DNA from: Chitinophagaceae bacterium
Lineage (GTDB): Bacteria > Bacteroidota > Bacteroidia > Chitinophagales > Chitinophagaceae
Length of the DNA: 64,000 nucleotides
NCBI GenBank assembly: GCA_016708765.1
Contig: JADJFD010000003.1
Location: 1-64,000 of the forward strand
Direction of reading: 5' to 3'
Position 1 is the stretch's first letter; every line of letters begins with the position of its first letter. Below the pieces are notes generated by a model. The model saw only the letters and a program-made list of their open reading frames with translations. It ran no database searches and was not told the origin of the DNA. Shown here in pieces: positions 1 to 10,147 of this stretch. A program made the position numbers and the translations under genes.

Positions 1-1
1 T

Positions 2-133
2 GGTTGTATTGAAGAAGTAGCTTTTCGCAACGGCTTTATCAATAGTGATCAATTGCTGAAAATAGGGAATGAACTTGCAAAAAGTGGATATGGCGAGTAC
101 CTGAAACAGATTGTTGAGAATAATAAAAAGTAA
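2..133 (+). CDS. rmlA: Glucose-1-phosphate thymidylyltransferase, C-terminal end (partial)
   Basis: The last 43 residues of a protein that enters from the left edge. The tail reads GCIEEVAFRNGFI and then SGYGEYLKQIVE, which matches the C-terminal helical end of RmlA-type nucleotidyltransferases. The enzyme joins dTTP and glucose-1-phosphate to give dTDP-glucose, the entry point to dTDP-rhamnose and dTDP-amino sugars. The nucleotide-binding and catalytic parts lie outside the window, so family assignment rests on the tail and on the sugar-nucleotide genes that follow. The frame ends in TAA and the next gene starts about 20 bases later in the same direction, consistent with one long polysaccharide operon. 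Confidence 0.7.
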   Translation, partial: GCIEEVAFRNGFINSDQLLKIGNELAKSGYGEYLKQIVENNKK

Positions 134-155
134 ACAAAACGTTTAATAAACAAGA

Positions 156-697
156 TTGAAATATTTTGCACATACCACAGCAGTAATAGATGAAGGCTGT
201 TCAATTGGTGAAGGAACAAAAATCTGGCATTTCAGTCATATCATGCCCGGCTGTAGTATAGGTCAAAACTGCAACATCGGTCAGAATGTGGTTGTATCAC
301 CTAAAGTTACACTCGGAATAATGTAAGAGTACAGAATAATGTTTCAATTTATGAAGGGGTGATTTGTGAAGATGATGTTTTCCTCGGACCTTCAATGGTA
401 TTTACCAATGTTATCAATCCACGCAGTGCCGTTAGTCGGAAGAATGAATTTATGCAAACACTGGTAAGGAAAGGTGCTTCTATCGGTGCTAATGCAACCA
501 TTGTTTGTGGAAACGAAATTGGTGAATTTGCTTTTATAGGAGCTGGTACGGTGGTAACAAAGCCGGTTCCTGCCTGTGCATTAATAATAGGTAATCCCGG
601 AAGGCAAACAGGATGGATGAGCGAATACGGGCAAAAATTAATTTTTGATGATAAAGGGATTGCTGTTTGCAGTGAAAGTGGTCAGAATTTATGTTGA
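156..697 (+). CDS. wlbB: WlbB/WbpD-like sugar N-acetyltransferase (hexapeptide repeat), one frameshift
   Basis: A left-handed beta-helix acetyltransferase. Hexapeptide repeats are visible from the start (CSIGEGTKIWHFSHI, then GQNCNIGQNV) to GASIGANATIVCGNEIGEFAFIGAG, followed by the family ending VVTKPVPACALIIGNP. The stretch VFTNVINPRS is typical of WlbB/WbpD and FdtC enzymes, which acetylate the 3-amino group of UDP-GlcNAc3N-uronate or of a dTDP-3-amino sugar. Neighbouring wlbA and wlbC homologues favour the UDP-linked uronic acid substrate. One base appears to be missing near 317, where GGAATAATG should encode G-N-N; the downstream part runs intact to 697. The start is uncertain: TTG at 156 gives LKYFAHT, and a single extra T there could hide an original ATG. 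Confidence 0.75.
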
Positions 698-731
698 AAG
701 AGGGCAAAGTTCAGCGAGTAGATAATAATAA

Positions 732-1372
732 ATGATAGAGCAAATAATTAATAAAACAATTTTAATCTTAGCACCGCATACAGATGATGGTGAATTAGGT
801 TGCGGTGGTACCATTGCGAAACTTTGTGCATTGGGCAACCGGGGTTTTATATTGCTTTCTCCAGCTGCAACAACTCATTGCCAGAACAGTTTCCGCAGGA
901 TACATTAAAAGCTGAAGTAAAAAAAGCTGTTGCGGTATTAGGAATTGCTCCGGAAAATCTTATTCTTCTGGATTATTCAGTAAGAGAATTCAAAGACAAC
1001 CGGCAATCGATTTTGGATGCGATGATTGGTTTAAGAGAGTTGTATAATCCCGATTTTGTTTTTCTTCCTTCGTCGTATGATATTCACCAGGATCACCAGG
1101 TAATATATGAAGAGGGCTTAAGAGCTTTTAAGTTTATTTCAATATTTGGATATGAGTTACCCTGGAATAACCTGATGTTTAATCCCAGGTTGTTTATTAA
1201 ATTAAGCAAAGAGGAAACCAATAAAAAGGCAGCTGCTTTAATGGAGTATCAGTCACAACTGCACAGGCCTTACCTTGACAGGGAGCTTGTATTTTCACAA
1301 GCCAGAGTAAGGGGTGGCCAACTGGCTTCCGTGTATGCAGAAGCTTTTGAAGTAATAAGGATTGTATTATAA
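732..1372 (+). CDS. PIG-L/LmbE family deacetylase, one frameshift
   Basis: The N-terminal part carries the family zinc motif as APHTDDGELGCGGT (usual form AHPDDE..GCGG), and the distal motif is HQDHQVIYEEGLRAF. PIG-L proteins are zinc-dependent amidases that remove an N-acetyl group from GlcNAc-type sugars on lipids, nucleotides or glycans. Here the gene sits between wlbB and wlbA, so a role in making a free amine on a polysaccharide sugar is likely but not shown. A one-base shift near 840-850 separates the ATG-proximal part (from 732) from the remaining 190 codons. With the shift repaired the protein is about 213 residues, normal for the family. Confidence 0.75.
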
Positions 1373-1421
1373 ATACCCTGAACAGCTTTTAATTTTTATA
1401 AAAGGATTTAAGAAAAAAAGA

Positions 1422-2331
1422 ATGAAAAATTTTGCCATAATCGGAGCTGGTGGATATATAGCGCCACGGCATATGAAGGCCATAAAGGAAACAGGAAACA
1501 TGTTAATTGCCGCATTAGATAAGCATGACTCTGTTGGTATATTGGACAGCTATTTTCCCGAGGCTGATTTCTTTGTAGAATTTGAACGATTTGACCGTCA
1601 TCTTGAAAAATTAAAGAGAAGCGGTAAGCATATTGATTATGTAGCTGTCTGTTCACCTAACTATTTACATGATTCGCATATCCGTTTTGGTTTACGAATA
1701 GGTGCTGATGTTATTTGCGAAAAACCGGTTGTGCTTAATCCTTGGAATATAGATGCGCTGATTGAGATTGAAAAAGAAACTAATCAGAAGGTCTACACTA
1801 TTTTACAATTGCGGTTACATCCTGCTATTATTGCATTAAAAGAAAAGATTCAAAAAGATACAACGGGAAAAAAATACAAAATAAAACTGCATTACATTAC
1901 CTCAAGAGGCCATTGGTATCATATTAGCTGGAAGGGGGATGTCAATAAAAGTGGCGGTATCGCCACCAATATCGGGGTGCATTTTTTTGATATGCTGATG
2001 TGGATTTTTGGTGATGTAAAAGAAAATATTGTACATAGTCACAAAGATGATACTGCCTCCGGAACTCTGCTATTGGAAAATGCAGAAGTAGAATGGCTGC
2101 TTAGCATTGATGCTACTAATTTGCCAGCAGAAGCAAAACAGAATGGCAAAAGAACTTTCCGTTCATTAATGATTGATGGCGAATCATTCGAATTTAGCGA
2201 AGGGTTTACAGAATTGCATAATCTTTCTTACGAACAAATATTAAACGGCAAAGGCTTTCCATTGTCTGGAAACCCGAAAGGCTATACAACTGGTGCATGA
2301 TATTCGTAATGCCAGCATAAAAAAAGACTGA
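1422..2331 (+). CDS. wlbA: WlbA/WbpB-like UDP-N-acetylglucosaminuronate 3-dehydrogenase (Gfo/Idh/MocA), frameshift near the end
   Basis: Rossmann dehydrogenase of the Gfo/Idh/MocA family. MKNFAIIGAGGYIAPRHMKA (residues 1-20) and CSPNYLH (77-83), then the EKP motif at about 100-102, closely follow Bordetella WlbA and Pseudomonas WbpB. Those enzymes oxidise C3 of UDP-GlcNAcA to a 3-keto sugar for the WlbC/WbpE aminotransferase. ATG 1422 is chosen because the Rossmann motif begins there; a longer reading from 1362 only adds upstream sequence. Near 2265 the frame shifts; the alternative frame gives a natural ending (IQLVHDIRNASIKKD) and a TGA at 2329-2331 that overlaps the ATG of the next gene, supporting translational coupling and the reconstruction. 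Confidence 0.85.
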
Positions 2332-3428
2332 TGCAATTTATTCCACTCGGTAAACCTGATATAACCGATAAAGATATTGAAGCTGTAGTAACAGTTTTAA
2401 AATCCGGGATGCTTATCCAAGGGGAGAATATTCTGGCTTTGGAAAAATCTTTTGCAGATTTTCATAATGTCAGTCATGCTATTGCTGTGTCCAATGGGCC
2501 ACTCTCCATTTGGCATTAAAAGTGCTGAATATTGGTGTTGGTGATGAAGTAATTATTCCTGCATTATCTTATATAGCAACTGCAAATGTGGTTGAACTGG
2601 CAGGGGCAACTCCGATTTTTGTGGATATTGATGCTGCCACTTATAATATTGATGTAAGTAAGATTGAAGAAAAAATAACTTCTAGTACAAAAGCTATTAT
2701 ACCGGTTCATGAATTTGGCCTTGCTTGCAATATTGAAAAAGTCTGCGCTATTGCAGAAAAACATAATCTCTTTGTAATAGAAGACGCAGCTTGTGCCTTA
2801 GGCGCTTTGCAAAAATGGAAAAGCAGCCGGCTCATTCGGATGTATGGGTTCTTTTTTCATTGCATCCCCGTAAATCTATTACATCCGGCGAAGGCGGTGT
2901 ATTGATAACGAATGACGAAAACTGGCTATTAAATTAAGACAGCTGCGAAACCATGGTATTGAAATGGAAGCTGGCAAAATGAATTTTATAGAAGCCGGAT
3001 TTAATTACAGACTTACAGATTTTCAAGCGGCATTGGCGCTTAGCCAATTTGAACGTATAGGTAATATACTGCCATCCAAACAGGAACTAGCAGCCATTTA
3101 CCTTTCGGAAATAAAAAATTCAAAAATTAAATTGCCTGTTGTGCCGACGGGGCATAATCATACATGGCAAACATTTCATGTGCTGTTGAATGAAGAGCTG
3201 GATCAGCAAGAAATAATATCAAAATTAAAAGAAAAAAATATTGGCACAAATTATGGTGCACAATGCATACCTGCACAAACTTATTACTTTAATAAATATG
3301 GGTATGTATCCGAAAAAGATTTTCCCAATGCGTACAGCGCTTTTACAAATGGACTGGCACTGCCACTTTATGAACGTTTAACTAAAGAACAGGTTTTATA
3401 CATCGCACAAACAATAAATCAATTATGA
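2331..3428 (+). CDS. wlbC: DegT/DnrJ/EryC1 aminotransferase, WlbC/WbpE-like, several frameshifts
   Basis: PLP-dependent sugar aminotransferase. It opens with MQFIPLGKPDITDKDIEAV, a typical DegT start, then has DEVIIPALSYIATANVV, VIPVHEFGLACNIEKV, EDAACALGA and, after repair, the SLHP-K lysine region and GFNYRLTDFQAALALSQFERI. It would transfer the amine from glutamate to the 3-keto sugar made by the wlbA product, ahead of the wlbB acetylation. The frame breaks near 2498, 2808, 2848 and 2922, each time by one base, and the last 165 codons are clean. With these repaired the protein is about 365 residues, normal for the family. It overlaps both neighbours (ATGA at 2329 and 3425), as expected in a tight operon. 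Confidence 0.85.
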
Positions 3429-4380
3429 TCTCAAACAAAAACATCTTTATTACAGGTGGCGCTGGCTTTATAGCCAATACGCTTATCAAACATTACATTG
3501 AGCACAATAAAATAACCGTGTATGATAATTTTCACCGGGATACACTTACGGGTAGTGGGCTCTCCAGTCATCCAAATATTAAAATAGTAAAAGGTGATGT
3601 GCTCGACCTCCCGATGTTGAAGGAAAGCATGAAGGGAACAGATATTGTGGTGCATGCAGCCGGTATTGCCGGTATTGACACCGTAATCAAAGACCCGGTA
3701 AAAACAATGTCGGTGAATATGATTGGAACCGCTAATGCTTTAGAAGCGGCGAAAGAAAATAATGTAAAGGACCGGTTTATTGATTTCTCTACTTCTGAAA
3801 TTTTTGGAAGTATGGCATACAAGTCTACTGAAGAAGACAATACGGTTGCAGGCTCGGCTGGCGAAGCCCGTTGGGTGTATGCAGTAAGTAAGCTGGCAGG
3901 GGAACATCTGGCACATGCCTATTATAAACAACATAATTTGCCTGTGGTAACCGTTAGGCCGTTTAATGTGTATGGACCCGGACAAACAGGTGAAGGAGCT
4001 ATCCAGATATTTATTAAGAAAGCACTGAAGAACGAAGAAATATTTATCAACGGAGATGGTACACAGATCAGGGCATGGTGTTTTGTAGATGATTTTGTGG
4101 ATTGTCTAATCAGGTGTATTGAAGACCCTAAAGCAATTGGCAATAGTTTTAATCTTGGTAATGCAAGAGCCGTCATAACAACACTTGGATTGGCACAAAC
4201 AGTTTGCAGGGTTTTGAATTCAAGCTCAAAATATCTCATAAACCGGCGTTGAGTGCAGACATAGAATTGAGAATTCCAAGTGTAATTAAAACGGAGGAAG
4301 TGCTTGGGTTTAAAGCAAAAATCGATCTGGAAGAAGGAGTTTTGAAAACTGCAGAATGGTTAAGAAAGGGAAATAATTAA
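3425..4380 (+). CDS. NAD-dependent sugar epimerase/dehydratase (extended SDR), one frameshift
   Basis: Extended short-chain dehydrogenase. The NAD site is GGAGFIANTLIKHYIEHN (about residues 11-28), the active-site Ser/Thr region is FSTSEIFG, and the catalytic YxxxK is YAVSK, followed by RPFNVYGPGQTGEGA. Such proteins act as 4-epimerases, 4,6-dehydratases or 5-epimerases on nucleotide sugars; the exact substrate cannot be read from motifs. The frame breaks near 4219 (one T probably missing in GAATTCAAG). The next frame continues with FKLKISHKPALSADIELRIPS and ends at 4380, giving about 318 residues. It overlaps the stop of the aminotransferase gene by 4 bases. Confidence 0.8.
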
Positions 4381-4396
4381 AAAGTTGGACAGAAAA

Positions 4397-4855
4397 GTGA
4401 AAATAGTGGATAAAGAACTGCTGGCATTTTATGAAAACTGCTGAGTCTACATAATGAGTTAGATAACGCATTTATAAATGACTTTAGTCGTTCACTTCCT
4501 TTAAACGAAACATTTCCAATTCTATTATTGATGGAAGCGGAGGATTGGTAATTGGAAACTACTCTACAATATCATCAGGTGTGCAAATTTATACACATGA
4601 TAATGTTAAGCAGACATTAAGCTCTGGTAAGATGCCTATTGAAAGATTGCCGGTTAATATTGGAAAGAATGTATATGTTGGTCCGAATTCAATAATTACA
4701 AAAAATGTTACAGTAGGAGATTTTTGTGTAATAGCTGCAAGTAGTTTTATTAATAAAATATCCCGTCTAATTCAATCGTTATGGGACAACCTGGTAAAAT
4801 TGCAGGCATTGTGGAATTTAACAACGGCTTACCTGAATTTAAATATTATACTTAA
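4397..4855 (+). CDS. Hexapeptide-repeat sugar O/N-acyltransferase, several frameshifts
   Basis: Left-handed beta-helix acyltransferase of the maltose-O-acetyltransferase type. The readable core is GSGGLVIGNYSTISSGVQIY, THDNVKQTL, PVNIGKNVYVGPNSIITKNV and then, after a shift near 4770, SNSIVMGQPGKIAGIVEFNNG. GTG at 4397 (VKIVDKELLAFYENC) is a plausible start. Shifts are needed near 4440, 4510 and 4770. Repaired length is about 152 residues, short for the class but with a complete helix. It probably decorates a sugar precursor or glycan residue with an acyl group. It ends with a TAA overlapping the ATG of the next gene. Confidence 0.6.
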
Positions 4856-5613
4856 TGGTGAAAGATAAATTTAATTTTTTCAGACTTTACTATCAATCAT
4901 TATAAAGAAATTCTTTTGGAGACAAAAGGAAATTCGAATTTAATTTTTATGATGAAGTAGCTGACAAAAAGGAGTTTATACTATGGAGACACGATATTGA
5001 TTTTTCCGTAAACAGGGCTTTAAGATTAGCTAGAGTGGAGAATGAAATTGGTGTAAAGAGTACTTTTTTTGTTCACTTGCATAGCGAGTATTATAATTTT
5101 TTTGAAAAAGAAGTTTCTGAAAAAATTTCAGAAATTAACTCACTTGGTCATCAGATAGGGTTGCATTTTGACACACATTATTACAATATAGGAAATGAAA
5201 GCGAACTAGAGGAGAAATTATCAAGGGAGGCTGAGATTTTCTATAATTTTTGACATAGGGATAAAAGTTTTTTCTTTTCACAATACCACCCCTTTTACGA
5301 TGGCCTGTCAAAAATTTTCTTATGCAGGCATTATTAATACTTATGCAGCCTTTTTTCAAAATGAGGTTGAATATTGTTCAGACAGCAATGGGTATTGGAG
5401 ATATAAAAGAATAATTGATGTGATTAAAAACAATACTTCTAAAAACTTCAAATTTTAACTCATCCAGAGTGGTGGCAAGAAGAAATAATGTCGCCATGGC
5501 AAAGAATTAAAAGAGCCATTGATGGTAGGGCGGAAAAAAATAAGATTTTTTATAAAGATCATTTAAGAAAATTTAATATGAAAAATATTGATTGGGATGG
5601 AGAAGTTGAGTAA
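4855..5613 (+). CDS. Polysaccharide deacetylase-like protein (NodB-like fold), several frameshifts
   Basis: The readable part has FILWRHDIDFSVNRALRLA (RHDID replaces the usual TFDDG metal motif), KSTFFVHLHSEYYN, a second metal motif LGHQIGLHFDTHYY, then FSFHNTTPFTMA and ILTHPEWW. This order of motifs is that of NodB-like carbohydrate esterases found in O-antigen loci. Shifts are needed near 4885, 4925, 5252 and 5450. Repaired length is about 250 residues. A deacetylase in front of an N-formyltransferase gene makes chemical sense: it could free an amine for formylation, but this is inference. The final TAA at 5611 overlaps the start of the next gene by 17 bases. Confidence 0.6.
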
Positions 5614-6650
5614 TAATAATAAGAGAATAGTAATGGTTGGATGTCTGGAAACCGGCTGGGAGGTTGTCAGATATTTATTGGAAAATAAAATTGAAATTTC
5701 TTACTTTGTTTGTTTAACTCCCGAAAAAGCAAAGCAGCAGAAAGTTGCGGGTTATGAGTCATTTCAGGATCTTGCTACGCATTATAATATTCCGGTTTAT
5801 TATGCTCAACAATATTCTTTAAAGTCGGATGCCGATATTCTTTTTTTTCGGGATCAAAAATTTGATTTATTGATTCAGGGGGGGTGGCAACGATTATTTC
5901 CAGAGGAGATTCTTGAAACGATTTCTATTGGTGCAATTGGTATACACGGCAGTTCAGAACTGTTACCTAAAGGTAGGGGAAGGTCTCCGATTAACTGGAG
6001 TATCATTCAAAATAAGAAGCGATTTATAATTCAATATTTTTTGATTAAGGCAGGAGTTGATGACGGGGATATATTTTATTTTGAAAGTTTTGATATCAAT
6101 GAATGGGATACTTGCAGAACATTGTACTATAAAAATTCAATTGTTACAAAAAGGGTTTTAGTAAAATGGATTCCGGAATTATTGAAAAATAAGTTTCAGG
6201 TAGTTCCACAAGTTGGAGCTCCAACCTATTATCCTAAAAGAACTGTAGAAGATGGTTTAATAAACTGGGATTTTACTGTTTTGGATATTTATAATTTGAT
6301 TAGAGCTATTACTCATCCCTACCCAGGAGCTTTTTCAAGGATAACTGATGCAAAATTACTATTTGGAAGGCATTTCCGTTTGATTCCCAGATATTATATC
6401 CTGAGGCTAAATACGGTGAGGTGGTAGAAGTATTTAAAACTATGATTTTGTTGTTAATGCTAATGGAGGATCTTTGTTGATAACAGAGTATGAATTTCTA
6501 GAAAAATTGAAATTGGGTTTCATTTATTTTAAAAAGGAATTGATAAAAAGAATTGTTAGTAAATCTAAAGAGCAAGTTTTTATTATCTATAGATGTTTTA
6601 TTATGAAAGATAAAACAAAGAATTCAGCGAAGGGTTATATAAAAGTATGA
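5597..6650 (+). CDS. Sugar N-formyltransferase-like protein (Fmt/PurN fold), frameshifts near the end
   Basis: N10-formyl-tetrahydrofolate-dependent formyltransferase fold. Key stretch: GAIGIHGSSELLPKGRGRSP followed by INWSII, then IKAGVDDGDIFY, matching the His-Ser-LLP-RG-(S/A)PINW and D-DGDI motifs of Fmt, ArnA and sugar N-formyltransferases. The position before His that normally holds the catalytic Asn (NxH) reads GIH. ATG 5597 gives MEKLSNNNKRIVMVG. After PYPGAFSRI the frame shifts near 6390 and again near 6440 and then runs to TGA 6648, overlapping the next ATG (ATGA). Repaired length is about 350 residues. The likely substrate is an amino sugar nucleotide of this locus. Confidence 0.7.
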
Positions 6651-7871
6651 GAATTTTTTTGGGGTGTTATGATATTGCTTCAGTACTTTCTGGTATTGCA
6701 GAGGGATTGAAGATGGCTGGTCATGATGTGACCAGTTTTGTTATGGAGAGAAATTTATTTTATCCAACTAATAATTATGATATTGTAAAGGAACCGTTTC
6801 TGGAGTCAAAAATAAGATACCAAGAAAAAAAAATCCACTGGAGAATTAAATTGAAATTACAAAAAGTCGACTCCTTTTTTTTTCGAAAACAGATGAAAAA
6901 AATAACTCCAAGGTTAATAGACGAATATGATTTGTTTATTTTTTTTTGGAACCCATGGATTAATGAACAGGATTTGTTTCCATTAATTAAAGCAAAGGGG
7001 AAAAGAATAATTTGTGTCCAATTAGGAAGCGATGTTCGATATGTATCTGCATATAAGCAGGAGTTTGGTGTGGAGGTGAATTATTGGGAAAAGCATTTTC
7101 ATCTTGAAAATTTGAATGAAAAGATCAGAAAAATTAGGGTTCAAGCATTATTTGCTGACAGTATTTTTTCAGTGCCTGACCAGGCGGGTTTATTAATAAG
7201 AGGTTATCATCATATTCATATTCCTTTAACTAACATAGAGAAAATAATTTTTACTATTCCTGACAGGGAGGTTCCGATAAATATTCATGCCCCATCCAGA
7301 ACAGTACTTAAGGGAACTGCTATCATTATTAAGACAATTGAAAGGTTAAAAAATGAGGTATTTGTTGTTGAATTCAGATTAATTCAAAACATGCCCAATG
7401 AAGACCTTTAAAGGAATTGACTCATGCGGATATATTAATCGACCAGATTTTTCTTCACGGACCTGGTGTCTTGGGTACTGAAGCGATGGCAGCAGGAACT
7501 TTAGTAGCAACCCGTTTTTTGAAGAATATAAACATATATTCAATCCGCCTGTTGTAGATATAAAGCCTGATAATATATATGAAAAAATGAAACATATCCT
7601 TATGAATAGAGCAATGTACAAGGAGCTTCAATTACAAGGAAGAGATTTTGTTGAAAAAAATAACACCCCACAAAAAGTTGCAGAAAAAATTATGAATTCT
7701 TTATCCATAAAAACAACTGAGTATCAACCTAGTTTTTTTATCGATAAATTTCTTTTGAACACTGAACAAAAACTTTCCAAAGAAATATTAAGATTAAATA
7801 AGGAGGTAATCAGAAAATATAGCCCCTTATATACTAATAGCCCTTCTTTAATACAGAGAAATTTAATTTAA
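6647..7871 (+). CDS. Glycosyltransferase (GT4-like), two frameshifts
   Basis: A GT-B type protein. The N-terminal half (MRIFLGCYDIASVLSGIAEG, GLKMAGHDVTSFV) is a donor-independent Rossmann domain, and the distal half contains ADILIDQIFLHGPGVLGTEA followed by MAAG, the usual E-containing nucleotide-sugar motif of GT4-like enzymes. Frames break near 7402 and 7515. The last segment (KMKHILMNRAMYKELQLQG) is the C-terminal helical end. Repaired length is about 407 residues. It starts on the stop codon of the formyltransferase gene and its own TAA overlaps the ATG of the flippase gene, so it is in the middle of a coupled operon. Donor and acceptor are unknown. Confidence 0.7.
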
Positions 7872-9294
7872 TGAGGTCTCAATTAAAAGGATTACTGAGT
7901 GATAGTGTAATTTATGGCTTATCCGGAATCATATCATCCTTCATAAGTATTTTCTTAATCCCTCTTTATACAAATGTATTTGAACCGTCTGATTATGGTA
8001 TAATTTCTATATTGACTACTACTTCGGTGGTTTTAAACATTTTATTAATCTTTAGTCTTGATAATTCTGCGGCTGTTTGGTTTTGGGATAAACCCGATAT
8101 CTTAGAGAGAAAAAAACTTTTAACAGCTGGATTGGATTTGTTGTTATTGCCGGGTTAGCACTTGCAATTGTGCTTGCATTATTGAGTAAGCCATTGTCAA
8201 TTTTATTCTTTGGAAAAACTGATTATTCAGTTTTATTTGTGATAGTAGCGGCTAATTTATTATTTGTTGGGTTTCAAAAAGTAGTTAATATTTGGTGTAG
8301 GATGTTAAGAAAGCCAGTAAAAGCAATGCTATTTTCTGTCTTTATTTTATTAATAACTGTTGGATTTAATGTTTTATTTATTCTTATATTAAAAATTGGC
8401 GTTGTAGGTGTTTTTTATTCGCAGGTTATAGCTTCATTTCTTGGTGTGTTATTAATGCTCTTTATGTTCCGAAAATGGTTTCATCCTTCTTCATTTTCAT
8501 TTTCACGCCTTAAGGAAATGCTCAAATTCTCTCTGCCACTTGTACCGGCTACACTTCTATATTGGGTAATGAATATGGCATCGGTCTATTTTTTAATAGC
8601 CTATGTTAATTACAATGCCGAAGTTGGCCTTTACCAGTTAGGTGGTAATGTAGCCAATGTTTTAAGTCTTGTGACATGGGCTTTTTTTCAAGCATGGTCC
8701 GCTTTTGCTTTATCTGTTTCGAAACAAGAAAATGCAAAACGTATATACAGTTTCGTATTTGAGTTGTATTGTGTCGTTGGCTTTTTTGTAGCGTTTTCTC
8801 TTATGCTTGGAAGTAAAGATATTCTTATAATATTTACACATACTAAGTACCTGGGTGCTGCTACAGTTATTGGGTTGCTTGCTTTAAATGTTGTATTAAT
8901 GGGTTTGCCAAATATTCTAGCTATCGCAAATAGCCTAACTAAAAAAAACGAATCTTTTGCAGTTGCTATTGCTTTAGGATCAATTGTAGCTGTAACCCTC
9001 TTTATTATACTAATTCCAAAATATGGTAAAGAAGGAGCTGCTCTTGCAATGATTGGGGGGAATTTAGTTGTTCCATTATATTTAGGATATCGGACACAAA
9101 AACTTTATTTTATCCCGTATAATTTTTCAAGAATTATTGTTGTTGTTTTAGTACAATTTATATTATTCTTAATTGCGGGTAAAATATTTGAATCTCTATT
9201 TGGCCACATCATATCTGTTATTGTTTTGGGAATGCTAACGGCTGCTCTATATTATGTACTTGCTCGAAAAGCTGGTTATAAAATCAAATTTTAG
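7871..9294 (+). CDS. wzx: Polysaccharide flippase, Wzx/MOP superfamily, one frameshift
   Basis: A hydrophobic protein of about 474 residues with roughly 12-14 membrane helices, the usual size for Wzx. The start SVIYGLSGIISSFISIFLIP followed by LYTNVFEPSDYGIIS is characteristic of MOP-family O-unit flippases (GL...S-IP-YT...Y-G). A one-base shift near 8133 (GCTGGATTGG, one T missing) splits it; the next frame continues FGFVVIAGLALAIVL with the hydrophobic pattern intact. It would move lipid-linked repeat units across the inner membrane, which implies a Wzx/Wzy-type assembly route for this locus. Confidence 0.85.
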
Positions 9295-9313
9295 TTTGCC
9301 TTTTAATTATAGA

Positions 9314-10147
9314 ATGGAGCAAAGTTTTTTTGATTGCAAAACCATCTTCTTGATTTCGCCAGAGCCTTGGGATTATATATCCGTAAGTAAGCATCATTAT
9401 GCAATAGCGTTGGCAAAAAAAGGGAACACGGTTTGTTTTATTAATCCTCCGGTAAAAAGAATTGCAGAAAGCATTGTTATAGAAGAAGTGGTTGGAGTAA
9501 AGGATCTCTTTGTTGTAAGTTATAAACCATTTGCAACAGGGCTACGGTTTTTACCCCGCTACTTCATGAATCTTATAGAACGGAAATTTTTAAAAAAGAT
9601 AGAAAAAAGGATAAACCTGAATTTTGATGTTATTTTGAATTTTGAAAACTCCCGGTTTTATGATTTTCATTTTGTATCGCCTGAAGTCTTAAAAATTTAT
9701 TTTCAAGTAGATCAAAATCAGGATTTTCATCCGGAGATTGCTGCCCGAACTGCTGATATAGTCTTTGCTATTAATGATGAGATACTTGGAATTGTTAAGC
9801 CGTTCAATGAAAATAGTTTTAAAATTAGTCATTCATTCCAGGGAAACCTTTCTGAACAGGCTCAGCAGATACTGGAGGGCAAATATATTTATACAAAGGC
9901 TGCTGATCGGTTACAGGTAATGTATGTTGGTAACCACGAAGACTACGGGAAAATTTTTGCAGAAACACTTAACAATTTAGAGCAATTGAATTGCCCTGAA
10001 AAAATGAAAGCCCGGATAACATTTGCTCTTGATTGTACCTATCCAAGACAATTGGATAAAATAGACGAACTAATAAGAAAGACAATTTCTAAAAAAACAA
10101 TTGAAATAATATTTTGTAAGCTACGCTATGAAAAAAAAAGAAAGTAA
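9314..10147 (+). CDS. Glycosyltransferase-like protein
   Basis: About 277 residues starting at ATG 9314 (MEQSFFDCKTIFLISPEPWD), a start preferred over the in-frame upstream extension that overlaps the flippase gene. The N-terminal beta-alpha pattern (TIFLISPEPWDYISVSKHHY, ALAKKGNTVCFINPP) and RLQVMYVGNHEDYGKIF in the middle resemble the two Rossmann halves of a GT-B glycosyltransferase. It lacks a clear E-x7-E motif, and it ends as a new ATG (10128) begins, so the C-terminal part may be cut short. It is single-frame throughout. Glycosyl transfer in the polysaccharide pathway is likely; specificity is unknown. Confidence 0.6.
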   Translation: MEQSFFDCKTIFLISPEPWDYISVSKHHYAIALAKKGNTVCFINPPVKRIAESIVIEEVVGVKDLFVVSYKPFATGLRFLPRYFMNLIERKFLKKIEKRINLNFDVILNFENSRFYDFHFVSPEVLKIYFQVDQNQDFHPEIAARTADIVFAINDEILGIVKPFNENSFKISHSFQGNLSEQAQQILEGKYIYTKAADRLQVMYVGNHEDYGKIFAETLNNLEQLNCPEKMKARITFALDCTYPRQLDKIDELIRKTISKKTIEIIFCKLRYEKKRK

